Shown piece by piece: positions 33,977 to 44,407 of a DNA stretch of 64,000 nucleotides. The position numbers and the translations under genes are program-made. Source of the stretch: Cryptomeria japonica (Eukaryota > Streptophyta > Pinopsida > Cupressales > Cupressaceae); NCBI RefSeq assembly GCF_030272615.1, contig NC_081406.1, positions 216,572,997 to 216,636,996 of the forward strand. The letters are read 5' to 3'. Numbering within the stretch: position 1 is the first letter of the stretch; every line of letters starts with the position of its first letter. The notes under the pieces were generated by a model. That model had not been told where the DNA came from and ran no database searches. It worked only from the letters and a program-made list of their open reading frames with translations.

Positions 33977-34684
33977 TGATATAAGTGTTCAATCATCAAA
34001 GAGCATTCTCCAGGTTACCTGCTACAAGATGCCAAGGTGTATTTTAGATCCTGACAGAAGCATGTGTTAAAGTACTAGTAAAGGGGCGATTTTGCAGAAC
34101 TACAGTCTAAAGCTTCCAAGATGATGCCCTCTCAACCCCTCTGCATTTAATGCATCAAAAAAGTGTGCATGTGAGGTGACAAGGACAAAAGGCCTTAGGG
34201 CAAGTTATAGTGCAATGCAGTTTTGACATGTGTCTTCTTCGCTTGAGACTTGATTTTCTCCCTTGTGTTATAAAATAGAATTTAGGGTCAAGAAGGATTC
34301 GAAAAATTTTCTTAGTATGTACTAGGATAGCTTCAAAGCAATATAATGATAGCTATTCTTTTGTAGATTTATTGAGCACAACAATTTATCATGAATGTAA
34401 TGATTTTATTCTAAAAATCAATAAAAAGAACATTCATTTTTCTTGCTCATATCTTTTGTATTGTGTTGTATGAGTTGTTATGTTAATGACATGTTCAACT
34501 TGTCTTCTCTAATGGAGAATATGTATGTCTTGATAGGTTTCATTTCAAGTAAAATGAATTAAATTCTATCTTGAATACTGCAGCATTTGTGTGAGAGATA
34601 TTGTGAGGAAGTTGTGGATGCATTCTCAATCTGAGCATTTTAAGCAAGTCTTGAATGTTTAGTATTGGATCTTAATGTTGATAT
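33977..34684 (+). mobile_element. Putative 3' LTR of element X
   Basis: It starts TGATATAAGTGTTC after the polypurine tract. It contains a TATA-like TGTTATAAAATAG near 34265 and an AATAAA-type signal (CAATAAAAAG) near 34421, the order expected for U3-R. I found no matching 5' copy upstream of 14030, so identity as an LTR rests on position and signals only. The end is set by the next LTR-like start at 34685. Confidence 0.45.
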
Positions 34685-36060
34685 TGTAGACATCTAAAAA
34701 TGGTCAACGCTTATGGAGTCATACTTTAACATCTACGCATTGCCTTATTTTAGGGTTCTTGCATTGCATTAACATTTCTTCTATGTTGCACACTTGGTCT
34801 TTATCATTTGCGAGCATTGAGTCCTCCTTCAGCATTCCTCATTTTTATCGCTTTTGAGTTAGGTCTTGTCGATAGCAATCTTCAGTCATGATTTTGGTCG
34901 ATCTTATCCTATCGCATCATGGTGCGTGCTCATTTACCATCATTTTGGACATCATCAATCCTAATCGATGATAGAATTAGGGTTTCGTCCTCTTGTCAAT
35001 CTTTCAATCATCTTTTAGTAATCATTTACGATTATCAACTTGTCAATCTTTTCATTTTGCGATCGATTCGTCATTGATCCTTGTCCTCTTGTCAATCTCA
35101 TTTTGTGATCGATTCGTCATTGATCCTTGTCCTTGTCAATCTTGTCATTTTGTGATCGATTCATCATCAATCCTTGTCCTTGTCAATCTTGTCCTTGTCC
35201 TTGTCAATCTTGTCATTTTGTGATCGATTCATCATCAATCCTTGTCCTTGTCAATCTTGTCATTTTGCGATCGATTTGTCATTAATCGTTGTCCTTTTCA
35301 ATCATGTCAATTTGGATCAATTAGCCATTGTTCCTCATCAATTGGTGCCTATCAATTTGATCTCTTTATCAATCTTGGTCAATTTGTCAATCAATCTCAA
35401 TCATTTATCAGCATTGGTCCTTTGTTAATCAAAATAATGATCGAAGCGACATTAATTTCTTGTTGTCTTGACCTAATTCCTTGTCCTCTTATTTCTAGGG
35501 TTTTATGATTTGATCATTAAATCCTTTTCTTCTTCTTGGTGGGCTAAATAAATCTATTTATTTAGTCCTAGATCTTTTCATGAATTAATTAATGGATGAA
35601 AACCTATTAATTAATTCACCTAATTTCTATTTCATCTTTTTCCTCAATTTTCTAATTTACTAATTTCTCCTAATTCCTAATTTCTATTTCTCTTATTTTT
35701 CCCCTAATTTTCTCCTATGTTTGTGCTTCCATTTGTTGCAATCATGGAGACTATTTTCTTTCTTCCCTTTTGTCATGGGAATGACATTTTAATCTTGTCA
35801 TAATTCTATCAATTAATCAATCTTGCATGTCAATCTTGTCATAATTTGTCATAATTTTGCCATTCATGATTTGAATTTCCATTCGAATCAATTTCATGCT
35901 AATCTCGTCCTCTCTCCAATTTGTCTATAAATTGGATGAGTTTCTTCAATCAAAGGAGAGAAAAACCATGCTTCTAGTATCCTTATGCTGCCATTTTTCT
36001 AGTCATCTTGCTTTCATACTATGCTTTTGCACTTGTAGGTGAGATCCACAAACACACTAA
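34685..36060 (+). mobile_element. LTR-like block beginning TGTAGACATC
   Basis: TGTAGACATCTAAAAATGG resembles, in opposite orientation, the terminus of the Tat 3' LTR at 40031 (minus strand TGTAGACACCTAAAATTG). No polypurine tract precedes it, so it is a 5' or solo LTR. It carries a 46-bp tandem repeat (35037-35330), a TATA-like TCTATAAATTGG near 35923 and, after it, GAGAGAAAAACCATGC leader-like sequence. The right end is not determined. Confidence 0.45.
35037..35330 (+). repeat. Tandem repeat, about 46-bp unit, about 5 copies
   Basis: Each unit contains TTGTCAATCTTGTCATTTTG, then GATCGATTC and TCATTGATCCTTGTCC. Copies begin near 35038, 35087, 35131, 35198 and 35245, with one short partial unit between the third and fourth. 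Later copies diverge. ORFs called here are artefacts of the repeat. Confidence 0.85.
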
Positions 36061-37735
36061 TTTGAAGGAGAAAGAAGGACAATGGAGGAACAATGAAGGA
36101 GATAAATGCTTTGGTTTGCATTTTATTTTAGTATTTCATCTTCATGCCTTTATTGAATGTTATTAGGATTTCTTATCATTGCAATCTAGTTTTTGTGGTT
36201 GAGATAATATCTATTGCTTTGATGTTTTCCCAAATTCCTATCTACAGATACCATGATATTGCTTATCTTTTGGCATGTTATTTGACTCTCTATTCCTCTT
36301 GAATAGGCACTAGTCATACTTTTATAAAGTTTAGGATCATTTCAACATTCTTATTTCACCTTTTATATTTCATTTTTCAGTTTTTCTACATTAGAAGTAG
36401 GATAGGTTAGAGCCAAGTTTCAATGCAAGCAAAGTGATATAAGCTAAGGTTCAAGCCAGAATTAGTAGTTCATCATACTTTCCTTGGTGTATTTTCATTG
36501 AAAGCATCCACTGCAATGTTTGTTCATATAAAGTTAAAATGTTGTAAAACATTGCAATAGGAGTACCCACCTAGGTCCTCCAAAGCTTAAAGAGTAGAAG
36601 ATTACAGCCTTTGTGTTGAACCTTGTTCGTTGGCCAAAACCAATCCTAGATTTGTTTATGAGTCAGTGGCTATTTCTCTAGGATTTAAGAATTGTTGATT
36701 TGGGAACCAATAGACATTACCTTTTATCTATGTGATTTAATTATCTTACATCATGGAGCTACCAAATTAATTCACTATGTATGATGGTGTGTCATTCACT
36801 CATGTGATCGATTATATGTTCAATTGAGTCTTCAAGATTTAGTCACTTTATTCCTCATATGAGTGTTTATCATGAATTCTCTTAAAAATTGGAAAATCTT
36901 CCATGAAATAATTTCATCTTCATTTTGATTCTCAAATGGAAGCTTCTAGGAAGCAAAAATTTTAGTTCTCAAATGCTTGGAAATATTTTTAGAATCAATT
37001 GGCATTGATGGAAGAAGCAATTAGGTGCATCATTGTTCTATCAATTCTACAATATCCTCTATGTCTATTGTACCCATCATAGTTAATCTCATTGTTCATT
37101 TCAAATAGCATGAATGTAATAAAGTATTATAAGCATCTTCTACAATTAGTTGTAGATTATGATCAAAAATTACATCTTGGGACAAACTATTAATGAAGCC
37201 ACAAAAGGTAAAGTTTGTTTAAGAGAAAATCCTTGGTTGTAGGATTGTTCCATCATAAGGAGATAAGGAAAAACCTAAGGTTATTTGTGCATACAAAGCC
37301 ATCATACATGGCTTTAAATCTCTAATATGGAATCATTATTAAAAATGGCATAGTTGTACATATGAATGAGTGTGGTCCTCAATTGGTTTTAAAATTCCAA
37401 GATTTTTATCATACTTTATGATCCATGCTTGCTTATGTCCACCATCCCCCTAGGCCTCCTATGGATGTCGCCCCTACCTACTAATGAAGTTTAAGATGAA
37501 AATAAAGGATAATTTAGGCCTAGGTGCTTCTCTTTTTTATATTATGTTTATGGTATTGTATGATTCTATATTCTTTTATATTTTTGGTTCTAAAAATTTG
37601 GGTATCACTACCTAACTATTACTATTTCTATAGTTCTTGGTACGCCAGTTGATATTGTTGGTTAACTTTTTATGTAATTATCAAACTTTATTAATATAAG
37701 CTCAAGTCTTGGCCTTTTACCTAAGTAAAAAAAAA
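36061..37735. other. Unassigned sequence ending in a possible LINE tail
   Basis: No recognisable coding. The end (about 37640-37735) reads TTAATATAAGCTCAAGTCTT, GGCCTTTTACCTAAGT and a run of ten A, like a plant LINE 3' end on the plus strand. Confidence 0.3.
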
Positions 37736-39249
37736 AGGGGGAAATAGTTATACAATAAAGATCAATATATTAAAATATAGTAGAAGCCAATAACTTTTTA
37801 TTTGTAAAAGGCCAAAGGCCTAAATTTATATTTATAATAATTAAATAATTGCAATGAAAATTTCACCAATTGTAATTAAAAAAGGTTGAATAACTAGTAC
37901 AAATGCTATAGAAAAGAGACAAAGATATCAAAATCCTCAAAGATGCACAAGCCTAAAACCATATAATAGCATATTCATCATACAAATAAGAGAGAATCTA
38001 GACTATATTTATCTTTCATTTTCATCATGAGCTTCATTAGACAAAAGGACAACAACCACAAGAGGCAAAGGAGGGTGATGGATAAGAGAAAATAGAAAAC
38101 AAAGAGCATGAAAAAACATCTTGAATATATTCAAAATTATAAAAGGACCAAGCTCCTTATGGTGTCTTGTTGTGACATTTCCATAGGGATTTCATATTTT
38201 GATATTGAAGGCCACATTTAAAGATATTATTTACACAAATAATAGTAAATTTTTCATTAGGTCCTTGTGTTTGAACAAAGCCCTAACCAAGGCTTTTCCA
38301 TTAAAGGAATTCATAACCTTTATAGCTTCATTAGTAATCTACCTTGGGATGTAAACAACTTGAACATGGTCTAAAAGTAGTTGCTAAAAATGTCTATAAG
38401 ATTCGAGTAAATCCATGTTATTTGAACAATGAAGCTACCTTAGATTGGTATGGAAATCTTGAATCACTCTATAAAATTAATGTAACAATGATGCGCCAAA
38501 TCACTTCCTCCATTAGAGAAATTTTGATTTTGAAAATTTTTGTTAGCATTTCAAAGTTGTAAGTGCCACATTCAAGAAACTCCCATTTCAAAATTGGTAT
38601 AAAAATACAAGTATTTCTTGGAAGGTTAACAATTATCAAAGAGAAAGAGGAATTAATAGTCAAAATGAAGGGAAAATGCATGCACACATATATTTGACCA
38701 CACAAGTGAATGCCACATTATTATACAAGCAAAATTAATTTGATAGCACCATGACATAAGAGAATTAAAACCAATGGATGAGAGACATTATCTAAGTGTT
38801 AGACTATGAAAAGTAGCAATGAGGATGGAGGAGGAATCCATCTAGCTTTATTTAACTTTATAATAGCATAGGTGAATATTTAATATATGAAGGTTACCAC
38901 CATTCAAAGTAGCGAAGAACATTGTTTTCATTTAATAGAGGTCAATATATTTAATAATAGAAAATAATAACCTTAATTACCAAAGTATGATGCCATCTTA
39001 AGTCGAGGACAATATCCTCAATATAACAAAGATTGACAAGTTTCAAATGATAGAGAAGTGATACTATCAAACATAGAGAGCCATACAATAAGAATATCAT
39101 AAGCCAACAATAATATAATAAATAACGAGAAAAACCTAGAAAAGAACCAAAGATCCATGATAGTGAGTAGTTTTATTTATGCTCATCTACTGGAATAGAT
39201 ATGAGTATTTTGCTAAGATAAAATTTAAGGTCCTCCAAATAATTATATA
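37736..39249. other. AT-rich sequence, little identified
   Basis: Near 37785-37835 the minus strand reads GGCCTTTGGCCTTTTACAAA followed by TAAAAAG. This mirrors the A-tailed end at 37735 and could be a second LINE tail in the opposite direction. No coding similarity is seen in the rest. Short ORFs at 38344-38705 overlap on both strands and have no family. Confidence 0.3.
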
Positions 39250-40031
39250 TGTAATAATATGTGTATATGGTGAAAATGGATACAACAATGATGAAAGACT
39301 AAATGAATTCAACCACAAAACCCTAGCCTAACAACAACAAAGATCCACCATAACATATGAAGATTACCTAAGACAATGCAAATCAAATGAAATCACAAAG
39401 ATTATACCATCACATGTCCAATAGGGTTTGAATCTCCATTCTTCCTATCTCCATTGATCTTGTTTGATATATTTGCTCTCAGATTTTATGTGCACAAGAG
39501 CTCAACAAAGAACGAAATGTGGTTGCAAGTAGGATCTCATATGAAAAGTGTAGTGTAGTCAAATGCATAAATTGATTAGCCAGACAGGGTTTGATAATTA
39601 AGGAAGCATCTCTTTATATAGAAGACACTATATGAAATATAAGATTGAGAGGTGTAAAAGAGGTCGACTATGATTAAAGGGTAGGTAGAGAAAATAATAA
39701 AATAATGAAAGGGGTAGGTAGTGTAGGAATTAAGAGATGAATGACATGTGTCATGGGTAGAAAAGGTTAATGAATTAATTAAATAAATAAAGATTTATTT
39801 AATTAATAGAAGAAGTGGGATCAATTAAATAAATAAGATATTTATTTAATTTAAGAAAAGGATAATTTAAATAAATTAATGAATTTATTTAAATGAGAAA
39901 TAAGGCTAAAAGAGGATAAATGAATTAATTAAATAAATAAAGATTTATTTAATTAATAGAAGAATTAGGCTTAGATAATTAAATAAATAAAATATTTATT
40001 TAATTAGACTGGACAATTTTAGGTGTCTACA
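39250..40031 (-). mobile_element. 3' LTR of the Tat element (left limit estimated)
   Basis: On the minus strand it begins TGTAGACACCTAAAATTG directly after a polypurine tract. TATA-like TATATAAAGAG is at about 39621-39611 on the minus strand, about 410 bp in. The U3 part consists largely of palindromic AT-rich repeats. I could not find the far end with its target duplication; 39250 is only a guess. Confidence 0.6.
39766..40012. repeat. AT-rich palindromic repeats in the Tat LTR
   Basis: GAATTAATTAAATAAATAAA with GATTTATTTAATTAATAGAA occurs at 39770 and again at 39921. Shortened variants (TCAATTAAATAAATAAGATA and ATAATTAAATAAATAAAATA) follow each. Each block is close to its own reverse complement (TTAATTAAATAAA against TTTATTTAATTAA), so it could extrude or fold as a hairpin. 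Confidence 0.8.
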
Positions 40032-40046
40032 TTTTGCCCCTCTTTG
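40032..40046 (-). promoter_or_regulatory. Tat element polypurine tract
   Basis: The minus strand reads AAAGAGGGGCAAAA immediately before TGTAGACACC. This fixes the orientation of the LTR and shows that the element body lies to the right. Confidence 0.75.
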
Positions 40047-40380
40047 AGACAATGCGGCTTGTCGCGTTGTTTCAAAGAAGATAAGATGAACTGATACAAA
40101 GTTGTCCCAAGATGGGAATGATGTGCCCCCTCGAGAGATTGGATGAAAATGTTTGAAAATATTGGAGACAATCTCTCAATAAGAAAGAAAGGCTAGAAAG
40201 GATTGACCGGATAGAGTGACAAAGTCACGGGATAAAGAAGACTGAATCAAGATACTAGGGCAGGGCTAGGGATAGGGTAGTCTATAAGATAGACCACGAG
40301 GGGAAAACATCCTCATTGTCATCCACACACCTAAGAGATCAGAGTGCAGAGTGAGAATAGAGCAGCAACAGTCAACAGCG

Positions 40381-40446
40381 ATGGCATTAGTTGACAGATT
40401 CGATCGCGTTCACTGATATCAGAGGCCAGCAGATGGAGGAGAGTCG
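40381..40446 (+). pseudogene. PMD gene exon 1 (model), antisense to the Tat element
   Basis: The ATG at 40381 (context CAGCGATGG) opens MALVDRFDRVH, a TGA at 40414 that fits CGA after C-to-T, then YQRPADGGES. TCG at 40444 is followed by GTAAGT, a canonical plant 5' splice site. Joining to the acceptor TTGACTGCAG at 41361-41370 continues the frame exactly into the PMD exon, which is the main support. A weak TATA-like CTATAAGATAG lies about 100 bp upstream. Confidence 0.6.
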
Positions 40447-40558
40447 GTAAGTACCACAAAACCTCCTTGTACTTTGTTGCAATAAATGTTGTCATTAATG
40501 CATCATAGGTAGCGCAATAAATGCATGTTTAGAAAATGTCAAAAATGTCAAAAAATGT

Positions 40559-40810
40559 CGAGGCGTGTCTATGCTGGCTAGGCACGTCTGTGTTTGTGTC
40601 AGGCGCGTCTATGCTAGAAAAAGTTTCTGTGCCAAATGCGAACGTGTCTGTGTTGTTTAGGCGCATTTGTGAAATATGGGCACGTTTGTGCAGGACAGGT
40701 GTGTCTGTGTAGAGCATAGGCACGTCTATGTATTTCAGGCATGTCTGTGCAAAGCAGGTGCGTTTATGCAGTCTTTAAGCGCGTTTATGTCATGAAGGCG
40801 CATTTATGTC
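40559..40810 (+). repeat. Degenerate array of AGGCGCGTCTGTG, about 12 copies
   Basis: About twelve units of roughly 20 bp share (A)GGCGCGTCTATG with variants such as AGGCACGTCTGTG, AGGTGTGTCTGTG and AGGCGCATTTATG. Most differences are C/T or G/A at CpG positions, as expected if an originally uniform CG-rich array decayed by methylation. It lies within the predicted intron of the PMD gene. Confidence 0.75.
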
Positions 40811-40824
40811 TTCAAGGTCAAATC

Positions 40825-40958
40825 GGCAGTTCTGTGATGAACATATGCTGTCAATTGCATAAGCTGCTAAGCGGATACACTCAAGCAGGTCCTCTAGGGA
40901 AGACTAGGATAGCAAATAGGGCTAGGATTGACAATTCTGTGATAGAACATACGTTGCC
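40825..40958 (+). repeat. Two diverged longer hairpin units upstream of the main array
   Basis: At 40825-40852 GGCAG and CTGTC flank TTCTGTGATGAACATATG. At 40930-40958 GACAA and TTGCC flank TTCTGTGATAGAACATACG. The arms pair in each case, with one G-T or one mismatch. The loop core TGTGATGAACA is that of the main array. Both are followed by GGATACACTCAAG and a CCTCTAGG- or CCCTAGG-like phrase, so they form a ~105-bp duplication. Confidence 0.65.
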
Positions 40959-41019
40959 AATGAGGAAACTACTCAAAAGGATACACTCAAGTAGAGGCCC
41001 TAGGATAGGATAGATCAAA

Positions 41020-41334
41020 GCACTTTGTGATGAACAGTGAGTACCAAGACATAGTACTTTGTGATGAACGGGGAGTACTAAAATATGAGTAGCACTTTGT
41101 GATGAATAGTGAGTGCAAATGTGAGCAGCACTTTGTGATGAACAGTGAGTGCAAAACATGTAGTACTTTGTGATGAACAGGGAGTACCACTAGGATAATC
41201 AACAACACTTTGTGATGAATAGTGAGTGTCACTAGAATAGAAGCAACACTTTGTGATGAATAGTGAGTGTTACTAGGATAGAGTACCATATGCACCTAGA
41301 TAAAAAGTAGCATTTTGTGATGAACAGTGAATGC
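41020..41334 (+). repeat. Eight 25-nt units with covarying hairpin arms
   Basis: Units lie at 41020, 41054, 41092, 41128, 41163, 41205, 41246 and 41310, each 25 nt, spaced 34-64 bp. The middle 15 nt is TTGTGATGAACAGTG with few changes. The 5-nt arms are GCACT/AGTGC (units 3, 4), GTACT/AGTAC (2, 5), ACACT/AGTGT (6, 7) and GCATT/AATGC (8). All are perfectly complementary. Only unit 1 (GCACT/AGTAC) has one mismatch. The array is in the predicted PMD intron and, on the other strand, in the 3' untranslated region of Tat genomic RNA. Confidence 0.85.
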
Positions 41335-41370
41335 CACTATGACTGATATGATTGATTTGCTTGACTGCAG

Positions 41371-42725
41371 GAGTATTTTCCTATGCTAGAGTTGTGAGAG
41401 AGATTCCCGTCGACTCAGAGGTTGCGACTACAGTTGACATTTGAGGATAGATCTGCCATTGAGGGTATGGGCCTACGATATATTATGTATGTTCTTGAGT
41501 TTCGGGCAAACATGGGGTTGCTAACTACGCTGGCTGAAAGATGGCACTCAGAGACATGTACATTCCATTTGCTGATGGGTGAGATGACAGTCACCTTGGA
41601 GGATGTTTACAGGATACTGCGGGTACCGATCGATGGGGAGCTGATTCCTTATGATCGAGAGGGAGATAGGGAGGCCCTGAGATGAGTGTTTCAGGATCCT
41701 AGCCTAGAGATGAGAGCTAGACACGTGGCATGGGACATGATGACAGCGATAGGACTGGCACTACCAGCAGTCCTAGGAGGAGTGATCATTGAGTTCCTGT
41801 GTCCAGATAGGGTGACACGAGGGTTGGCTGTGGGTTGGGGGAGCATCTTGGAGACACTAGTTACATAGCACACCAGATATGCCTAGGGACTGTGTGTGTT
41901 GGCACACTTGTATTATGAGCTGCATCAGTTTGTGTATCATGGATCCGTAGGATTGGGCTGCAGAGTTACATTGTTGTAGGTATGGGCCTATGAGCATTTG
42001 CCGATGACATGGTTGATACATTTCAGAGGCAGAGGTCATGGATGCAACTTTGTGCATGTATATGATATGATTACCTCACAGTCACGGATTGGCAGGTTGG
42101 AGTATTGGCGTTGAGTCTTGGATGAGATCGACATTGTGATATGGAGACCATACCTTGGGTACGAGCAGTGGGAGGAGGACGCAGTGGATCTACCTTATAC
42201 TTTTCAGAGCAAATATCTGATTGGGCAGACACCCTATGTATTGGAGAGACAGCTGATTGACAAGGTATGTAGGCAGTTTGGCTGTATTTAGCGGATGCCA
42301 CAGGGTTCCGAGATGTATGCTGAGACAGTCAGGGATCAGGCACACTTTGGGCCATTATTGTCATATGATCAGGCCATGATGCCGCTAGTAGAGATGGTAT
42401 CGATGCCATGGGATATGTGGCCAGAGATTGAGGATGCAGGTATGGATGCAGAGTATACTGCATATTGGGCTGAGTATCCATTCCCACGACTAACAGATCC
42501 AGGGGAGGCGATAGATGGAGATGGTTGGGGGGATGGAAATGATGATGGAGATGGTGGAGGTAGAGGCCAATGGAGGAGGTGGGGTGGAGTTGGAGAGAGG
42601 AGGGTGGCTCCATGGAGAGAGGGTGGGGAGGAGAGACAGGGTCAGGTGGTGAGGAGTCGCAGCAGATTGCCATTACAGGTGCCAACAGCATAGGGTCCTA
42701 GATAGGTGCAGGGATAGGGGTAGAG
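41371..42725 (+). pseudogene. Plant mobile domain (PMD, MAIN-like) gene, main exon part 1
   Basis: One register from the acceptor at 41371 to 42725. N-terminal PMD blocks are SQRLRLQLTFED-like, MGLRYIMYVLEFRANMGLLT, then LAERWHSETCTFHLLMGEMT and VTLEDVYRILRVPIDGELIP, the hallmark of the family. Later blocks are VWAYEHLPMTWLIHFRGRG, IVIWRPYLGYEQWEED and PQGSEMYAETVRDQA. A Gly/Asp-rich then Arg/Gln-rich tail follows. All in-frame stops (such as 41395, 41683, 41866, 41884, 41980, 42112, 42289 and 42691) are TAG or TGA at places where CAG or CGA is plausible. PMD proteins include Arabidopsis MAIN/MAIL1 (silencing and meristem maintenance); many copies are transposon-borne. This copy is inside a Tat element, antisense to pol. 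Confidence 0.8.
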
Positions 42726-44333
42726 TAATGCAGAGGTTTGGGGGTTTTAGGTGATTTCAAGAAAATATGTTTTCAAGTGCTTCACACTCCTTGCAGTTAC
42801 CTAGTGTTTCCAAGGCACCTTAATGGTTTTAAAAGAGCAAATCTCAATCCACTCTCCACAATGACTCCTAAGGTTGTTAAACACCTATTCCAACCCAATC
42901 CAACAAGATTTAACTAGTTTCAAAGGTTCAAGTCTTCACCATGCTCTTAAACCCCACTATGTTTGCTACTAGCCCTAGAGCCCCAATTAGGCCACCTGAG
43001 GCTGAAATAAATTGTTTTCTTCAACTTTTCCCAAATAACTATCAAAAAAAAATATATTTTCAAACACCCTTTTCAACTTACTACAACATATCAAAGATTG
43101 AGGGTAGGTTGTTTTGGACCGTGCCTTTGCTTTCCTAAGACTAAGACAAATTTGCTTGCCAAAAACCCAAGTTTTACAAAGCAAGTGTAAGAAATAATTC
43201 TTCTCCAATATTTAAACTCTCAAAAATGTTTAGTTATGCCTCAAAACTAAGTAATATCCAATAAAATTGGTTCTATGTGCTCTTTTAATGTGCAAACTCC
43301 AAAACCCTCACCATTAGGCTCCAAAACTGAGGATTTTCTAATTAAGACCTTTCCAATCACTTCCAGGGCTCATTAAAAGTCCCTACACCATCTCCTTGGT
43401 CATATAAACCAACTTCAATCATCAAACTACCCTCTTCAAGAGGTAGATCTTCTGCTGCTATAAGTTTGCTATGCTTCCTACTCACTTCTCCCTCATCAAA
43501 CTCACGGTGTACACTTGTTAAAACACACTTCCTATGAATGTTTTGGTTAGGATCATAATGTAAATGTTAGATAAAGTCTCCTCTATGAGAAATAGGACCT
43601 TATATCCATAGAAGGGCTCCAAATTGCATTTTGGGCCTTCAATGCCAATGACACAACCCAGAAATGAAAGGTACAGTCAACACTAAAATGAAAAGTCTGA
43701 TCAAAATATTCTATAAAAGCATTCAAATAAACATTTAACACTGATCTCTAAATTCCTAATTCATCCACCATGAATATACAACACTCCCAATCAATAAATC
43801 ATCAAAAAACCAATGAAAATGCAAGAAAAACTAGTTTTTTTATTACTTTTATTGTTCTGTCCGTACCAGATCCATACAATGCATCGACACCCACCAAAAT
43901 GACATCCAAATGCTTTATAATATCTCCCATAACCAAACCATACAGTTATTTTTCATTACAAATGCTTAAACTAACAAATTTGTCTTTTCCCTCCAAAATG
44001 ACACTAGCCACTATTTTTGAATTTTGAATTTAAAACTCTTATGAAATGGACTTCTACCCCAACCTAATGACTTATAAAGGATCAAAATGATTTATCAAAT
44101 AGGTCTAAACACCTTTGAGACCCTTCCCAATTCTATATCTATGAAACCCTATATTTGGTCCTATGGCCTTATTAGGTCCATTAGGACAATTAATCATTAC
44201 ATTAGGATCATTACAATAAAATGCCATAATTGGCTTCAAGACATCATAGTTGAGTCTATTAGACCCATACACCTCCTTTTCATGCTTCCATGGTGTCCTC
44301 CAAGTTGTCTTCATTCCTAGTGCTCTTGCACCA
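42726..44333 (-). mobile_element. Gag-only element 3' LTR (1608 bp)
   Basis: On the minus strand it starts TGGTGCAAGAGCACTAGG at 44333 and ends near CCTCTGCATTA at 42726 (or CCTCTGCA at 42729). It aligns along its whole length with 46434-48042. ORF pairs such as 42941-43208 and 43770-44027 recur in both LTRs and are not genes. Confidence 0.88.
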
Positions 44334-44345
44334 TACTCCCCACCA
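44334..44345 (-). promoter_or_regulatory. Gag-only element polypurine tract
   Basis: The minus strand reads TTGGTGGGGAGTA directly before the LTR start TGGTGCAAG. It is short and purine-rich. Confidence 0.6.
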
Positions 44346-44407
44346 AACAAAGAACTCTTGTCCCAAGAGTGACCAGTCTTGTGCCAACCACCTAATGATG
44401 ATGTCTT

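Noticed and set aside
35000-35508. ORFs of 76-88 codons rich in Leu and Ser
   Set aside because: They are translations of the 46-bp tandem repeat in several frames.
41020-41334. CRISPR-like array
   Set aside because: Spacing is irregular, repeats are degenerate, arms vary, and the host is a plant. It is a eukaryotic element repeat.
42941-44350. Several ORFs on both strands, repeated at 46696-48113
   Set aside because: They lie in the two LTRs of the gag-only element. They recur only because the LTRs are copies, and they have no family similarity.
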